Origin: CALMEH01 sp031409875
Lineage (GTDB): Bacteria; Acidobacteriota; Blastocatellia; Pyrinomonadales; Pyrinomonadaceae
Assembly (NCBI GenBank): GCA_031409875.1
Contig: JANNYB010000100.1
Span: 1 to 64,000 of the forward strand
Length of the DNA stretch: 64,000 nt
Reading direction: 5' to 3'
Shown here: piece after piece, positions 50,203 to 58,703 of the stretch
Layout: each line of letters begins with the position of its first letter
Position numbering within the stretch: the first letter of the stretch is position 1
Translations under genes and position numbers: made by a program
The notes under the pieces: generated by a model
The model's database searches: none
Told to the model about the DNA's origin: nothing
What the model saw: only the letters and a program-made list of their open reading frames with translations

Positions 50203-51345
50203 TTAGTCTGCAAATGCAACGCTTAATTGTTTGAGCGGCATTGATTTTCGCTCGTCTAATTTACCAACATCTTCGCGGTTGATATATCTGTATAAAATAT
50301 CGCGCTGTTGCGGAATGAATCCGGCTTCGGAGATTTGGTAGCGGAGTTCTTTTTCGTTGGCTTCGGTGTTTGCTCCGGCGGCGGAAACTACGTTTTCTTC
50401 AATCATTATCGAACCCATATCGTCTGCGCCAAAACGTAAAGCGGTTTGTCCGAGACGCAAGCCTTGTGTCAGCCACGATGCTTGAATATGTTCGATGTTA
50501 TCGAGAAAAAGACGCGAAACTGCGAGCATTTTTAAGTAATCAATTCCCGTCGGTTCTTCGGTAATTTTGCGCCCAAGCGCAGTATTTTCACGTTGAAATG
50601 TCCACGGAATAAACGCCGTGAAACCGCCGGTTTCGTCTTGCACGTCGCGGATTCTTTGGAGATGTTTAACGCGATGCGAAATGTTATCGCCGATGCCGAA
50701 CATCATTGTCGCTGTCGAGCGCAAACCGACTTTGTGAACTGCTTTCATAACATCAAGCCATTCGTTTGTGTTGCATTTGGTCGAAACACGCTTGCGAACT
50801 TCGTCGTCCAAAATCTCGCCGCCGCCGCCGGGAAGCGAATTTAATCCGGCATTTTTTAGCCGTTGCATAATCGTTTCGTAATTGAGTTTCGAGATTAAAG
50901 AAATGTTATGAATTTCCGGCGGCGAAAAACAATGCAGTTGGAATGTCGGATATTTTGCGTGCAAAGTTGAAAGCAAATTTTCATACCATTCGATATTAAA
51001 ATCTGGATGAAGTCCGCCTTGCATCAAAACGCCTGTGCCGCCTAATTCAATCGTTTCGTCAATGCGTTTTTCGATTTCCTCGATTGAATGAACATAAGTT
51101 TCCGGCTTTCCCGGACGGCGATAAAACGCGCAAAATGTGCAGACGACATTGCAAACATTCGTGTAATTAATGTTGCGGTCAATGATGTATGTAACAACAT
51201 TATCGGGAAATTTGCGCTGGCGAATTTCGTCCGCTGCCGCGCCAATTTTCGCAATATCGTAACTTTCTAGAAGTGCCGTTGCATCTTCGGCAGTCAATCG
51301 TCCGCCGTCCAAAACTTTATCTAAAATCGGTTGAATATCACTCAT
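50203..51345 (-). CDS. mqnC: Cyclic dehypoxanthinyl futalosine synthase MqnC
   Basis: 380-aa radical SAM enzyme of the futalosine menaquinone route. The cluster motif is CNVVCTFCAFYRRPGK (CxxxCxxC, about residue 65). Further signatures are ELGGTGVLMQGGLHPDFNIE, LNSLPGGGGEILDDEVRKR and GFTAFIPWTFQRENTALG. It converts dehypoxanthine futalosine to the cyclic form. mqnA is encoded 400 nt upstream on the same strand, separated by a palindrome and a small gene in the other orientation. Confidence 0.95.
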   Translation of the reverse strand: MSDIQPILDKVLDGGRLTAEDATALLESYDIAKIGAAADEIRQRKFPDNVVTYIIDRNINYTNVCNVVCTFCAFYRRPGKPETYVHSIEEIEKRIDETIELGGTGVLMQGGLHPDFNIEWYENLLSTLHAKYPTFQLHCFSPPEIHNISLISKLNYETIMQRLKNAGLNSLPGGGGEILDDEVRKRVSTKCNTNEWLDVMKAVHKVGLRSTATMMFGIGDNISHRVKHLQRIRDVQDETGGFTAFIPWTFQRENTALGRKITEEPTGIDYLKMLAVSRLFLDNIEHIQASWLTQGLRLGQTALRFGADDMGSIMIEENVVSAAGANTEANEKELRYQISEAGFIPQQRDILYRYINREDVGKLDERKSMPLKQLSVAFAD

Positions 51346-51374
51346 AATTCAAAATTATTTTATCACGAAATCTT

Positions 51375-51455
51375 TTAGCCACAGAGAACACAGAGCGCAC
51401 AGAGCGAGTTTATCAATTGTATTTCCTCTGTGAACTCTGTGTTCTCTGTGGCTAA
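51375..51455. repeat. Nonamer-array palindrome (CACAGAGAA/CG)
   Basis: TTAGCCACAGAGAACACAGA with further CACAGAG units in 9-nt steps, mirrored by CTCTGTGAACTCTGTG and ending TTCTCTGTGGCTAA. The rest of the 307-bp gap (51456-51640) is AT-rich and should contain the promoters of mqnC and the microprotein. Confidence 0.85.
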
Positions 51456-51652
51456 TCTCTTATTCATTTTGCAAATCGAATCGCATTTTGCCAAAAACTT
51501 TCGCTCGAAACGCAACTAAAATCACTTTTTCGGCGAATTTTAGTTTAGACAACAATATTTTCTACAAATTTTGTGCCAAAAGTCTGATACGATGCGTCTA
51601 AAAATTGCGCGATAGCAAACGGAAAGGAAATTTTACTAAAGGAGTTTGAGAA

Positions 51653-51757
51653 ATGCGAAGTCAAGAAAATCAATTTGAAGCCAGAGATTTCGGGCTGATT
51701 TTATTTATCGTCGTTGCCGGTTGGTTTTTATTATTTCAGTCTAATTTATTCAATTAA
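51653..51757 (+). CDS. 34-aa single-helix membrane microprotein
   Basis: Reads MRSQENQFEARDFGLILFIV then VAGWFLLFQSNLFN. It has a strong ribosome site (AAAGGAG, 10 nt upstream), a charged N-terminus and one transmembrane helix. It overlaps the mqnA stop by 4 nt in convergent orientation. It is too short for usual gene finders. Such tiny membrane proteins often regulate a larger membrane complex; no target can be named. Confidence 0.62.
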   Translation: MRSQENQFEARDFGLILFIVVAGWFLLFQSNLFN

Positions 51758-52575
51758 GCCAAAAAACGCAACTCGGAATTTTTCGCGCAAAGTCCGTTTT
51801 TGTGTGCGAGTTTGAAATAAAGTTCCAAACCTTTTTGCATTGAATCGTCAATCGAATACGAAATATTATCCGACAGATATTTTTTGAAATCTTCGTGCGT
51901 GAGCGAAATTTCCGATTCATAGTTTGAAATTATTTCGTCCAAATGCGCCAAACCTTCATCTCTTGCGCTTGCAAAATCAATCGGGCAAAATTCGTTTCGC
52001 GTCATCCACATTGCGAAAACGAACCCGAAATTTGTAAATTTTCGCCAAATTTCAACTAAATCGAATTTTCTGATTTGGTCTTCGGTTTTTGAATTTGAAA
52101 TTTGAAATTTGAAATCTGAAATTGTTAAAGCCGGATCGCCGATGAGCAAAGCGCAATCAGAATTTGCAAGCATTTCGTTTAAATCAGGTTCGGCAGTTTT
52201 CCAAATCGGTTCAAAACCTAAAAATTCGCGGAAAATTATCTTGGTCAGCGCGACCGAAGTTTTTGACGAAACATCGAGCGCGACTGTTTTTACATTTTCT
52301 AAATCTTCGCCTTTGGTAACTAAACACACGCTTCTAACTTTTTCGCGTGCGCCGACGCAGACGTTTGGAACAAGGCGCAAATCTTCGATAAATTGATACG
52401 CAATCACTGGCACGAGCGCGGCATCAACCCGTTTTTGCGATAAAAGTTCAGCCGAACGCGCTGGCGCGTTGTCCAAAATCAATTCATATTTGCCACGATT
52501 TTGTCCGTAAAGAAACGACCAAATAAGCGGCGCGGTGTTTGAATAACTCGAAGCGGAAATTCGTAAAGTTTGCAT
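51754..52575 (-). CDS. mqnA: Chorismate dehydratase MqnA
   Basis: 273 aa, periplasmic-binding-protein fold enzyme that starts the futalosine pathway by dehydrating chorismate. Signatures: RISASSYSNTAPLIWSFLYG, LILDNAPARSAELLSQKRVD, LVPVIAYQFI and DCALLIGDPALTI. Near residues 148-160 the sequence DFKFQISNSKTEDQ is encoded by AAATTTC/AAATTTG heptamers (about 52085-52120) and looks like an in-frame repeat insertion in a loop. Its partner mqnC is downstream. Confidence 0.93.
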   Translation of the reverse strand: MQTLRISASSYSNTAPLIWSFLYGQNRGKYELILDNAPARSAELLSQKRVDAALVPVIAYQFIEDLRLVPNVCVGAREKVRSVCLVTKGEDLENVKTVALDVSSKTSVALTKIIFREFLGFEPIWKTAEPDLNEMLANSDCALLIGDPALTISDFKFQISNSKTEDQIRKFDLVEIWRKFTNFGFVFAMWMTRNEFCPIDFASARDEGLAHLDEIISNYESEISLTHEDFKKYLSDNISYSIDDSMQKGLELYFKLAHKNGLCAKNSELRFLA

Positions 52576-52589
52576 TTTTAAGAAGATAT

Positions 52590-52677
52590 TTTGCCCGCGA
52601 AATACGCGAAAAAGCGCGAAAAAAAATCAAATTCTTTGGTTTTATTTTTAGCGTATTTCGCGTATTTCGCGGGCAAA
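52590..52677. repeat. Nonamer-array palindrome (CGCGAAATA)
   Basis: TTTGCCCGCGAAATACGCG with further CGCGAAAAA units in 9-nt steps, mirrored by GCGTATTTCGCGTATTTCGC and ending GGGCAAA. Located between mqnA start and the GNAT gene stop. Confidence 0.85.
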
Positions 52678-52680
52678 TTT

Positions 52681-52968
52681 TTAATCGGCTAAAACGTCTT
52701 GAAATTCGGGCGTTTTTTCGATTACGGCTTTGGCAAAAGGGCAAAGCGGCACGACTTTTAAATTATTTTCACGCGCAAATTTTACGCCTGCCGCGATTAA
52801 ATCTTTGGCGATTCCTTCCCCGCGAAAATTGTGTTCGACAAATGTGTGGTCAATGCTTATTTTATTTTCGCCTGCTTTTGTGTAAGTCATTTCCGCCGCG
52901 CGATTGCCATTCTCTTCGACGACAAACTCGCCGCCTTTGCCTGTTTGGATGTGTTTTATTTCCATCAT
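52681..52968 (-). CDS. Small GNAT-fold N-acetyltransferase (YidJ/YjdJ type)
   Basis: 95 aa, the single-domain GNAT type related to human GTLF3B-like and bacterial YjdJ proteins. Motif FRGEGIAKDLIAAGVKFAREN is the acetyl-CoA loop (FRGEGIA) and helix, followed by LKVVPLCPFAKAVI with the conserved Pro-Cys-Pro-like segment. Substrate unknown. A second ATG at 52965 is also possible. Its upstream region is shared with the divergent cyclase gene. Confidence 0.85.
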   Translation of the reverse strand: MMEIKHIQTGKGGEFVVEENGNRAAEMTYTKAGENKISIDHTFVEHNFRGEGIAKDLIAAGVKFARENNLKVVPLCPFAKAVIEKTPEFQDVLAD

Positions 52969-53044
52969 TTTTTTAGCCTACAAAGAAAGTTTGCCGAATA
53001 GCAAATCTTGTTTGAAAAATAGTTTTGGATTATGCTCAAAAGTA

Positions 53045-53680
53045 ATGAAAATTTACGACATAACTTTTCCACTTTCCGAACAAACGCCAGTTTATGAAGG
53101 CGACCCAACGGTGAAAATTGACGTTTGCAACGCAATTTCCAAAGGCGATGTTGCCAACGTAACGCAACTTTGTTTCGGAGCGCACACCGCAACGCACGTT
53201 GACGCGCCGAATCATTTTATCGAAGGAACGCGAAAAGTTCACGAACTCGAACTCGAAAAACTTATCGGCGATTGCACGGTTTTGGAATTATCTGACGATG
53301 TTTTGGCAATCGAGCCGCAGCATCTCGGAAATTTAGAAAACATCGAACGAATTTTGTTCAAAACGCGAAATTCAAACTTTTGGAACGAACCCGAAAAAGG
53401 TTTCCGCAAAGATTTTACTTTTATTACGCCCGAAGCCGCGAAAGTTTTAGCCGATGCCGAAATAAAACTTGTCGGCATTGATTATCTTTCGGTCGAACAA
53501 TTCGGCGCAAAATCGTTTGATACGCACATTACGCTTCTCGAAAAAGAAATCGTCATTATCGAAGGCTTGGATTTGCGAGAAATTTCGGCGGGCAATTACG
53601 AATTAATTTGCTTACCGCTAAAAGTCATCAGCGAAACCGGCGATGGTGCGCCGGCGCGAACGGTTTTAAGGCAAAGGTAA
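53045..53680 (+). CDS. Cyclase family protein (kynurenine formamidase-like)
   Basis: 211 aa, started at the ATG at 53045 where the conserved MKIYDITFPLSEQTPVYEGD begins. The metal-binding motif is HTATHVDAPNHFIEG (HxxTHxDxPxHF). The later GIDYLSVEQFG and IIEGLDLREISAGNYELICL also fit the cyclase family. These enzymes hydrolyse N-formylkynurenine or related amides. The PLP aminotransferase at 34133 might use kynurenine, but they are 19 kb apart. Confidence 0.9.
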   Translation: MKIYDITFPLSEQTPVYEGDPTVKIDVCNAISKGDVANVTQLCFGAHTATHVDAPNHFIEGTRKVHELELEKLIGDCTVLELSDDVLAIEPQHLGNLENIERILFKTRNSNFWNEPEKGFRKDFTFITPEAAKVLADAEIKLVGIDYLSVEQFGAKSFDTHITLLEKEIVIIEGLDLREISAGNYELICLPLKVISETGDGAPARTVLRQR

Positions 53681-53705
53681 ATTATCTTTTGATTGGTGTT
53701 TTATT

Positions 53706-55124
53706 TTATTCGACAGCGACGAAATTCAGTTCTTCTAAATTTTCGTTCGGTGAAATTATTTGCGTATTAAATTGATAACGCTTGTAATTGACGTTCAAAA
53801 TATAGGTTTCACCGGCATTTAGCTCTTCAAATTTATAATAACCAAACGCGCTTGTTTTCACATAAAAAACTTCGCCGTTTTGATTGACCAACGAAATTCG
53901 CGCTTTTGAAATTCCGTTTCCGTTTGCCGTCAAAACTCGTCCACTAATCGAAACCGTGGCTGCCAATGGCGCAAGTTGTTCGGCAATCGCAAAAGGTGAA
54001 AACGAAGAAGTTTGTCCACAAAGCGTGCGCGTTGCAAAATCCGTTGAAGTTGTTTGATTAACCCAAGCTGAATTTTCAAAGTGCATTACGCGCAATCTGC
54101 CGAACTGTGCGGAATCCGTAAATGACGGCAAATTAAAACACAAAGTCGGATTTCCGGTAAAAATCGCCGCCGTCGAAATGTTGTAAGCCAATCCGGTAGA
54201 TACGAAACCTGATGGCAGATTCGGTTGCGAATTTGGCTCAACGGTGGTTTGCAGAAGATTTGCGCCGCTCGTAATTTCGGGGAAAGTTGCGGTCAAATCT
54301 CCGACTCTTCTCTGAACTGCCATTCCTATCGGCAATGGCGTTGATTTTTCCTTGCCTTCAGCCCCAGCCGCGTGAATCGCTTGAATTTCTCCCAAAGTTA
54401 GGGCTTTTTTGTAAATCGAAAGTTCGTCAATATCGCCGTCCCAATTTCCGTATGTCGAATTTTCAGCAGGTTCGGCGATGTTAAAAGTTGCAGTATTGGA
54501 AAGGTCGCCAATCGGCTGAAACGGCGTTCTTCCGATAATAAAATTGCCGTTGACATAAATTCTCATACGATTTGCGGCGCGATCAAAAACAAAAGCATAA
54601 TGCGTAAATGTGGTCGAACAACTCGGTGTAGTAGTAAAAACTGCCTGCGTCGGAACGCCGGGCTGAAAAATATCAAAAGCAATCGTGCAACCGTTTCCGC
54701 CATTTGCTTGGACAGTCGAATTAAAACTTTTGTAAATCGCATAACCGCGATATTGTCCGCCGATATATTCGCGTTTATCAACCCAAGTTCCGATTAGCGA
54801 ATCCGATTTTGCCCAAAATTCAACTGAAAAAGAATCATCGCCGTCAATATCAAGCAAACTATTATCAGCAACGGCGTAACCATCGCTTAAACTAAAAAAA
54901 TCGGGAATTATTTGAGGCACAAATTTCATTGATTGCCCAACTTTTCCGATTTCAAACTTCGCTGTTCCGAAGGTCGTTGTCGGATGTAAATTGTTACCGG
55001 ATATATCGTTAGCATCACCATCGCCCGAATACCACGCAACCAAATCGCTCGGCACCGGCGCGGGCGCGGCAATCGCAAAATCACTAAAAACCAAAAACGT
55101 AATGATAAATTTATAAATTGACAT
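53706..55124 (-). CDS. Secreted LamG-domain protein with C-terminal regulatory-like domain
   Basis: 472 aa. Signal peptide, then a concanavalin-like LamG domain (LVAWYSGDGDANDISGNN, MRIYVNGNFI, WDGDIDELSIYKKALTLGEI, about 25-230). A beta-rich middle domain follows, and the protein ends in a carboxypeptidase-regulatory-like Ig fold (TVSISGRVLTANGNGISKAR, FGYYKFEELNAGETY). The last domain aligns with that of the protein at 6676, including the exact position at the C-terminus. Probably surface-attached or extracellular. Confidence 0.8.
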   Translation of the reverse strand: MSIYKFIITFLVFSDFAIAAPAPVPSDLVAWYSGDGDANDISGNNLHPTTTFGTAKFEIGKVGQSMKFVPQIIPDFFSLSDGYAVADNSLLDIDGDDSFSVEFWAKSDSLIGTWVDKREYIGGQYRGYAIYKSFNSTVQANGGNGCTIAFDIFQPGVPTQAVFTTTPSCSTTFTHYAFVFDRAANRMRIYVNGNFIIGRTPFQPIGDLSNTATFNIAEPAENSTYGNWDGDIDELSIYKKALTLGEIQAIHAAGAEGKEKSTPLPIGMAVQRRVGDLTATFPEITSGANLLQTTVEPNSQPNLPSGFVSTGLAYNISTAAIFTGNPTLCFNLPSFTDSAQFGRLRVMHFENSAWVNQTTSTDFATRTLCGQTSSFSPFAIAEQLAPLAATVSISGRVLTANGNGISKARISLVNQNGEVFYVKTSAFGYYKFEELNAGETYILNVNYKRYQFNTQIISPNENLEELNFVAVE

Positions 55125-55373
55125 TGTTTAATTCCTCAAAGTAGTCAAATAATACACAATTTGTCGCACAAAGTAATGAGAAAACTATGAGATTTTGATG
55201 AGAATTCTGTTAAAATAGAAAAAATGAACGAAAAGCAAGGAACAAAACTCAGCAAGGCGCGAATGGTTGAAAAATATTGAAGGAAAGTTCAAAAGGCGTT
55301 TGCAAAGCCGCGAAAATGAGTTAAAGTGTTGCTGATGCGACCGTCGTTCCCCCGACCGGCATTCTTAAAATTT

Positions 55374-55733
55374 ATGAATGTTGACGACAAAAATTATCGT
55401 GAAAAAGTTTATGAAATCGTCCGTGAAATTCCTTTGGGGCGCGTGATGACTTACGGGCAAATTGCCGCGATTTTGGGCGAAGGTTACACGGCGCGAACGG
55501 TCGGTTATGTGATGCACGCCGCGCAAACCGAAAGCGTTCCTTGGCAAAGAGTCATTAATTCTCAAGGTTCGTGTTCAACCGGAAAACTTTTTCTGCCCTA
55601 CAACGTCCAACAAAAACTGCTCGAAGACGAAAGTGTTTTTTTCAACGCCAAAGGCAAATGCGATTTGGAAAAATATCGCTGGTTGCCCGAAGGAATCGAG
55701 GAAGAAGAAATTCAGCCGAGTTTGTTCGGTTGA
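55374..55733 (+). CDS. Alkyltransferase-like protein (MGMT family lacking the acceptor Cys)
   Basis: 119 aa. It has the MGMT C-terminal domain features REIPLGRVMTYGQIAAILG (helix-turn-helix) and ARTVGYVMHA, but the active-site PCHR is replaced by PWQR (SVPWQRVINSQG). It therefore belongs to the alkyltransferase-like (ATL) group, which binds O6-alkylguanine and hands it to nucleotide excision repair without removing the alkyl group. I start at 55374, where the conserved domain begins. The upstream 250 bp gap shows no gene. Confidence 0.88.
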   Translation: MNVDDKNYREKVYEIVREIPLGRVMTYGQIAAILGEGYTARTVGYVMHAAQTESVPWQRVINSQGSCSTGKLFLPYNVQQKLLEDESVFFNAKGKCDLEKYRWLPEGIEEEEIQPSLFG

Positions 55734-55784
55734 CACGCACAAATTTGCAAAAGCCGGTCGCTACCGCTCACGGTTCTGACAGGT

Positions 55785-56477
55785 TCACAAAAACAGTTTT
55801 AAATTAATTTTTTGCGTTTCTTCGAGTTTATCTAAAAATCTTGCGCGGTCAATTTCCTTCGCGCCTAAAGCGCGAAAATGCGGAGTCATCACTTGAACAT
55901 CGAGCCAAGTTGCGCCGCGTGTTTTCAAGTGTTCGATCAAATGGAGCAGCGCGAATTTTGAAGCGTTCGAGCGCGTAAAAAACATACTTTCGCCGCAAAA
56001 TACGCCGCCTGCGTCAACGCCGTAAAGTCCGCCGACGAGTTCGGTTTGATCCCAAACTTCAACGCTGTGCGCGTCGCCCGCCGCGTGAAATTCGCAATAA
56101 GCGCGAATAAAATCAGATGTTATCCAAGTTCCGTAACCGTCTTTGCGCTTTGCCCGCGAGCAATTTTTAATGACCGATTCAAAATCTTTGTCAATCGAAA
56201 AAGTAAATTCGGTTTTGGCGTATTCCTTTCGCAAACTTTTCGGAATGTGAAGCTCGGAAAACTCCAAAATCGCCCGAACTTCGGGACAAAACCAAGGAAG
56301 CGGCAAGCCTTCGATATACCACGGAAAAATGCCGCTCCGATATGATTTTCGTAAATTTTCAACCGTCAAATCGCCGCCGAAACTGATGATGTCGTGCGCG
56401 TCGTAATAATACGAGCCGACTTGAACATAATCATAAAATATATGCGTTCGCGGATTTGGGAAATTTATTATTGACAT
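55785..56477 (-). CDS. aat: Leucyl/phenylalanyl-tRNA-protein transferase
   Basis: 230 aa. The enzyme adds Leu or Phe to N-terminal Arg or Lys, marking proteins for ClpAP degradation. Signatures: FGGDLTVENLRKSYRSGIFP, PLPWFCPEVRAIL, HSVEVWDQTELVGGLYGV, GGVFCGESMFFTRSNASKFA and LDVQVMTPHFRALGAKEI. The ATG at 56477 is preceded by a TTG at 56489. No clear ribosome site. Left of it, 55734-55784 contains an inverted GAGCGGTAGCGACC copy of a repeat family. Confidence 0.95.
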   Translation of the reverse strand: MSIINFPNPRTHIFYDYVQVGSYYYDAHDIISFGGDLTVENLRKSYRSGIFPWYIEGLPLPWFCPEVRAILEFSELHIPKSLRKEYAKTEFTFSIDKDFESVIKNCSRAKRKDGYGTWITSDFIRAYCEFHAAGDAHSVEVWDQTELVGGLYGVDAGGVFCGESMFFTRSNASKFALLHLIEHLKTRGATWLDVQVMTPHFRALGAKEIDRARFLDKLEETQKINLKLFL

Positions 56478-56540
56478 TTTTGGGAACAAATATTAAAAAA
56501 TCCTGTGTAACGAAAATAGCAAATCCGCGAGGTAAAATAA

Positions 56541-56921
56541 ATGCGAAAATTTATCGGAAGTCTTTTTTCTAATCGGTTCGGTATCGTTTTAGCAACTTTG
56601 AATATCTGTTATTTTGTATCCCAAGCCTATTTTCAACGAGTGATTGCACATAATCACGGCGAAAGTTGTTTAGTTTTAAAGAAGTTCTTTTTGTTTCCCG
56701 CTAATAATGAAATTTACGGATTTATGCTTGCTCAAAATTTGCCTGCGTTAGTTCTTACGCTTATTCCAGATTATTTGATGAAAAATTTGTCTTCAAATCT
56801 TTGCGTTTTCACACAAACCAAATTTCAGATGATTTTCTTCTCTTTTTTTATAACTTTTCAATGGCTTTTCATAGCTTGGTTGGCAAAAATAATTGCCGCA
56901 AAATTAGCGCGGACAAAATGA
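56541..56921 (+). CDS. Small membrane protein of unknown function
   Basis: 126 aa with about three transmembrane helices (FGIVLATLNICYFVSQAY, MLAQNLPALVLTLIPDYL, MIFFSFFITFQWLFIAWLAK). Ribosome site GAGGT before the ATG. No family recognised. It lies between aat and the MATE exporter genes, convergent with the latter. Confidence 0.68.
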   Translation: MRKFIGSLFSNRFGIVLATLNICYFVSQAYFQRVIAHNHGESCLVLKKFFLFPANNEIYGFMLAQNLPALVLTLIPDYLMKNLSSNLCVFTQTKFQMIFFSFFITFQWLFIAWLAKIIAAKLARTK

Positions 56922-56937
56922 CGGCAATCGTTTTTCA

Positions 56938-58413
56938 TTAAACTTGCTTCGATTTCCATTTTCCGCGTTTGAACCAAAAAGCTGAAACAACAGCGAGCAT
57001 TGAAAAAGCAATCGTAATCGCCCAGAAAACGCCGCTCGGACCGAAATTGAAATGATATGCAAGGACGTAAGCGAGCGGAATTTCAAACAGCCAAAAGATA
57101 AAAAGATTGAGCCAAGTCGGTGTCCAAGTGTCGCCCGCGCCGTTGAATGCGGCTTCAAAAACCATTCCGAAAGCGTAAAAAACAAAACCGTAAGCGATAA
57201 TGTGCAAAGATTCCGTGCCGTAATTCAAAACCGCCTGTTCATCGGTAAAAAATCCGACAATTTGTTTTGAAAACAACAGAAAAATCACGCTGACCGCGCC
57301 GAGAACGGCGGCGTTGATGATTGCCGCTTTCCAGACTGATTTTTCGGCGCGTTCCGGTTTGCCCGCGCCGAGATTTTGCCCGACAAGAGTTGCCGCCGCG
57401 TTGCTCAAACCGATTGCCGGAAGAAGCGCGAAAATAATCACGCGCAAGCCGATTCCATAACCTGCAATCGCGCTTTCTCCGAAACCTGAAACAACCCGCA
57501 CGAGTGCGCTCCAACTTGCCGTGGCAACCGTAAATTGCAAAACGGCGGGCGCGGCGATTTTGATTAAATTCCGCAAAATTTCCGTGTCAATCTTCCAATT
57601 TGCCGCGTGAATTCTGATGCGTCCGCCGGGGCGAAGCAAGCACCAGACGGCAAATAAAACGCCGATTCCGCGCCCGATTGTCGTGCCGACAGCCGCGCCG
57701 GTTACGCCGAGTTTCGGAAAAATCCAATTATCAATCAACCAATTTGGCGCGTTCCAACCGAAAAACGCGAAAATATCCGAACCGTAAATAAAACACGGCG
57801 CGAGAAATATATTCAGTAGATTTGCCAAAAACAAAACGCGCATCGCAATCGCTGCATCGCCCGCGCCGCGAAAAATTGCGTTGAGCAGAAACAGAAAAAT
57901 AATAACCGCATTTCCGCCGAGCATAATCTGCATAAAAGGCGTGCCTTCGAGGACAGTTTGGCTTTTTGCGCCCAAAAGCGAAAGAATCTGCGGCGCAAAA
58001 ACGATTCCGACCAAACTTATCAAAATCGAAATAATTACACCGAGATAAATCGCGTGTGCCGCACTTCGAGCCGCGCCTTCTGCGTCTTTTTCGCCTGTTC
58101 GACGCGCCACCGTTGCCGTTGCGCCAACGCTCAAACCGATGGCGACGGCATAAACCAAAGCCATCATTGCTTCGGTTAAGATGACAATTGCCACCGCGTT
58201 TGCGCCCAAATGTCCGACAAAATAGATGTCCACGAGCGCAAAAACGCTTTCCATAAACATTTCCAAAATCATCGGAACTGCCAGCAGAAAAATCGCCAAA
58301 CCAATCGAACCTTGTGTAAAATCGCGCTGTGAGCCGGTGAAAGCCTCGCGCAAAATTGACCAAAATGAATTATCCAACGTCTTTTCGGACGCTGCTTGAG
58401 TAGCATCAGACAT
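56938..58413 (-). CDS. MATE family efflux transporter
   Basis: 491 aa, twelve predicted helices. MATE hallmarks: PMILEMFMESVFALVDIYFV, LGANAVAIVILTEAMMALVY and the repeated second half (LQFTVATASWSALVRVVSGF, GIGLRVIIFALLPAIGLSNA). Exports cationic drugs or metabolites by sodium or proton antiport. It stands alone with a long AT-rich upstream gap (58414-58597) without genes. Confidence 0.93.
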   Translation of the reverse strand: MSDATQAASEKTLDNSFWSILREAFTGSQRDFTQGSIGLAIFLLAVPMILEMFMESVFALVDIYFVGHLGANAVAIVILTEAMMALVYAVAIGLSVGATATVARRTGEKDAEGAARSAAHAIYLGVIISILISLVGIVFAPQILSLLGAKSQTVLEGTPFMQIMLGGNAVIIFLFLLNAIFRGAGDAAIAMRVLFLANLLNIFLAPCFIYGSDIFAFFGWNAPNWLIDNWIFPKLGVTGAAVGTTIGRGIGVLFAVWCLLRPGGRIRIHAANWKIDTEILRNLIKIAAPAVLQFTVATASWSALVRVVSGFGESAIAGYGIGLRVIIFALLPAIGLSNAAATLVGQNLGAGKPERAEKSVWKAAIINAAVLGAVSVIFLLFSKQIVGFFTDEQAVLNYGTESLHIIAYGFVFYAFGMVFEAAFNGAGDTWTPTWLNLFIFWLFEIPLAYVLAYHFNFGPSGVFWAITIAFSMLAVVSAFWFKRGKWKSKQV

Positions 58414-58597
58414 AAAAAATCCTATAAAAAATTGATTAAATGAAGCACGAAAAGTGCTGGAAAATTCGTTGCGCCTAAGAATGTAAGGCGAAAACGAGCG
58501 CGAAAATTTGCGGTTATTTAGCGGATGCGGATTATGACTTTCATAGCGTTTGTAAAATTATCATATCGAAAACAAAAATGCCAACCGGAAGAAGTAA

Positions 58598-58692
58598 AAT
58601 TATCAGCTATTCGCTATTCGCTTTCAGCTATTCCGAAGTTAAAATTATTACTTTCCGAAATAGCGGATAGCGAATAGCTGATAGCTGATAAT
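58598..58692. repeat. Heptamer-array palindrome (CTATTCG/CTATCAG words)
   Basis: ATTATCAGCTATTCGCTATTCG and GCTTTCAGCTATTCCGAA, mirrored by TTTCCGAAATAGCGGATAG, GCGAATAGCTGATAG and CTGATAAT. Same word family as 39801, 40257 and 45834. Ends 11 nt before the MFS gene stop. Confidence 0.88.
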
Positions 58693-58703
58693 AAAAGTTT
58701 CGA

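Noticed and set aside
57731..58363. 210-codon Arg/Phe-rich frame antisense-frame shadow of the MATE gene
   Set aside because: Same strand, other frame of a clear MATE transporter; composition (Arg, Phe, Gly runs) is that of a frame shadow.
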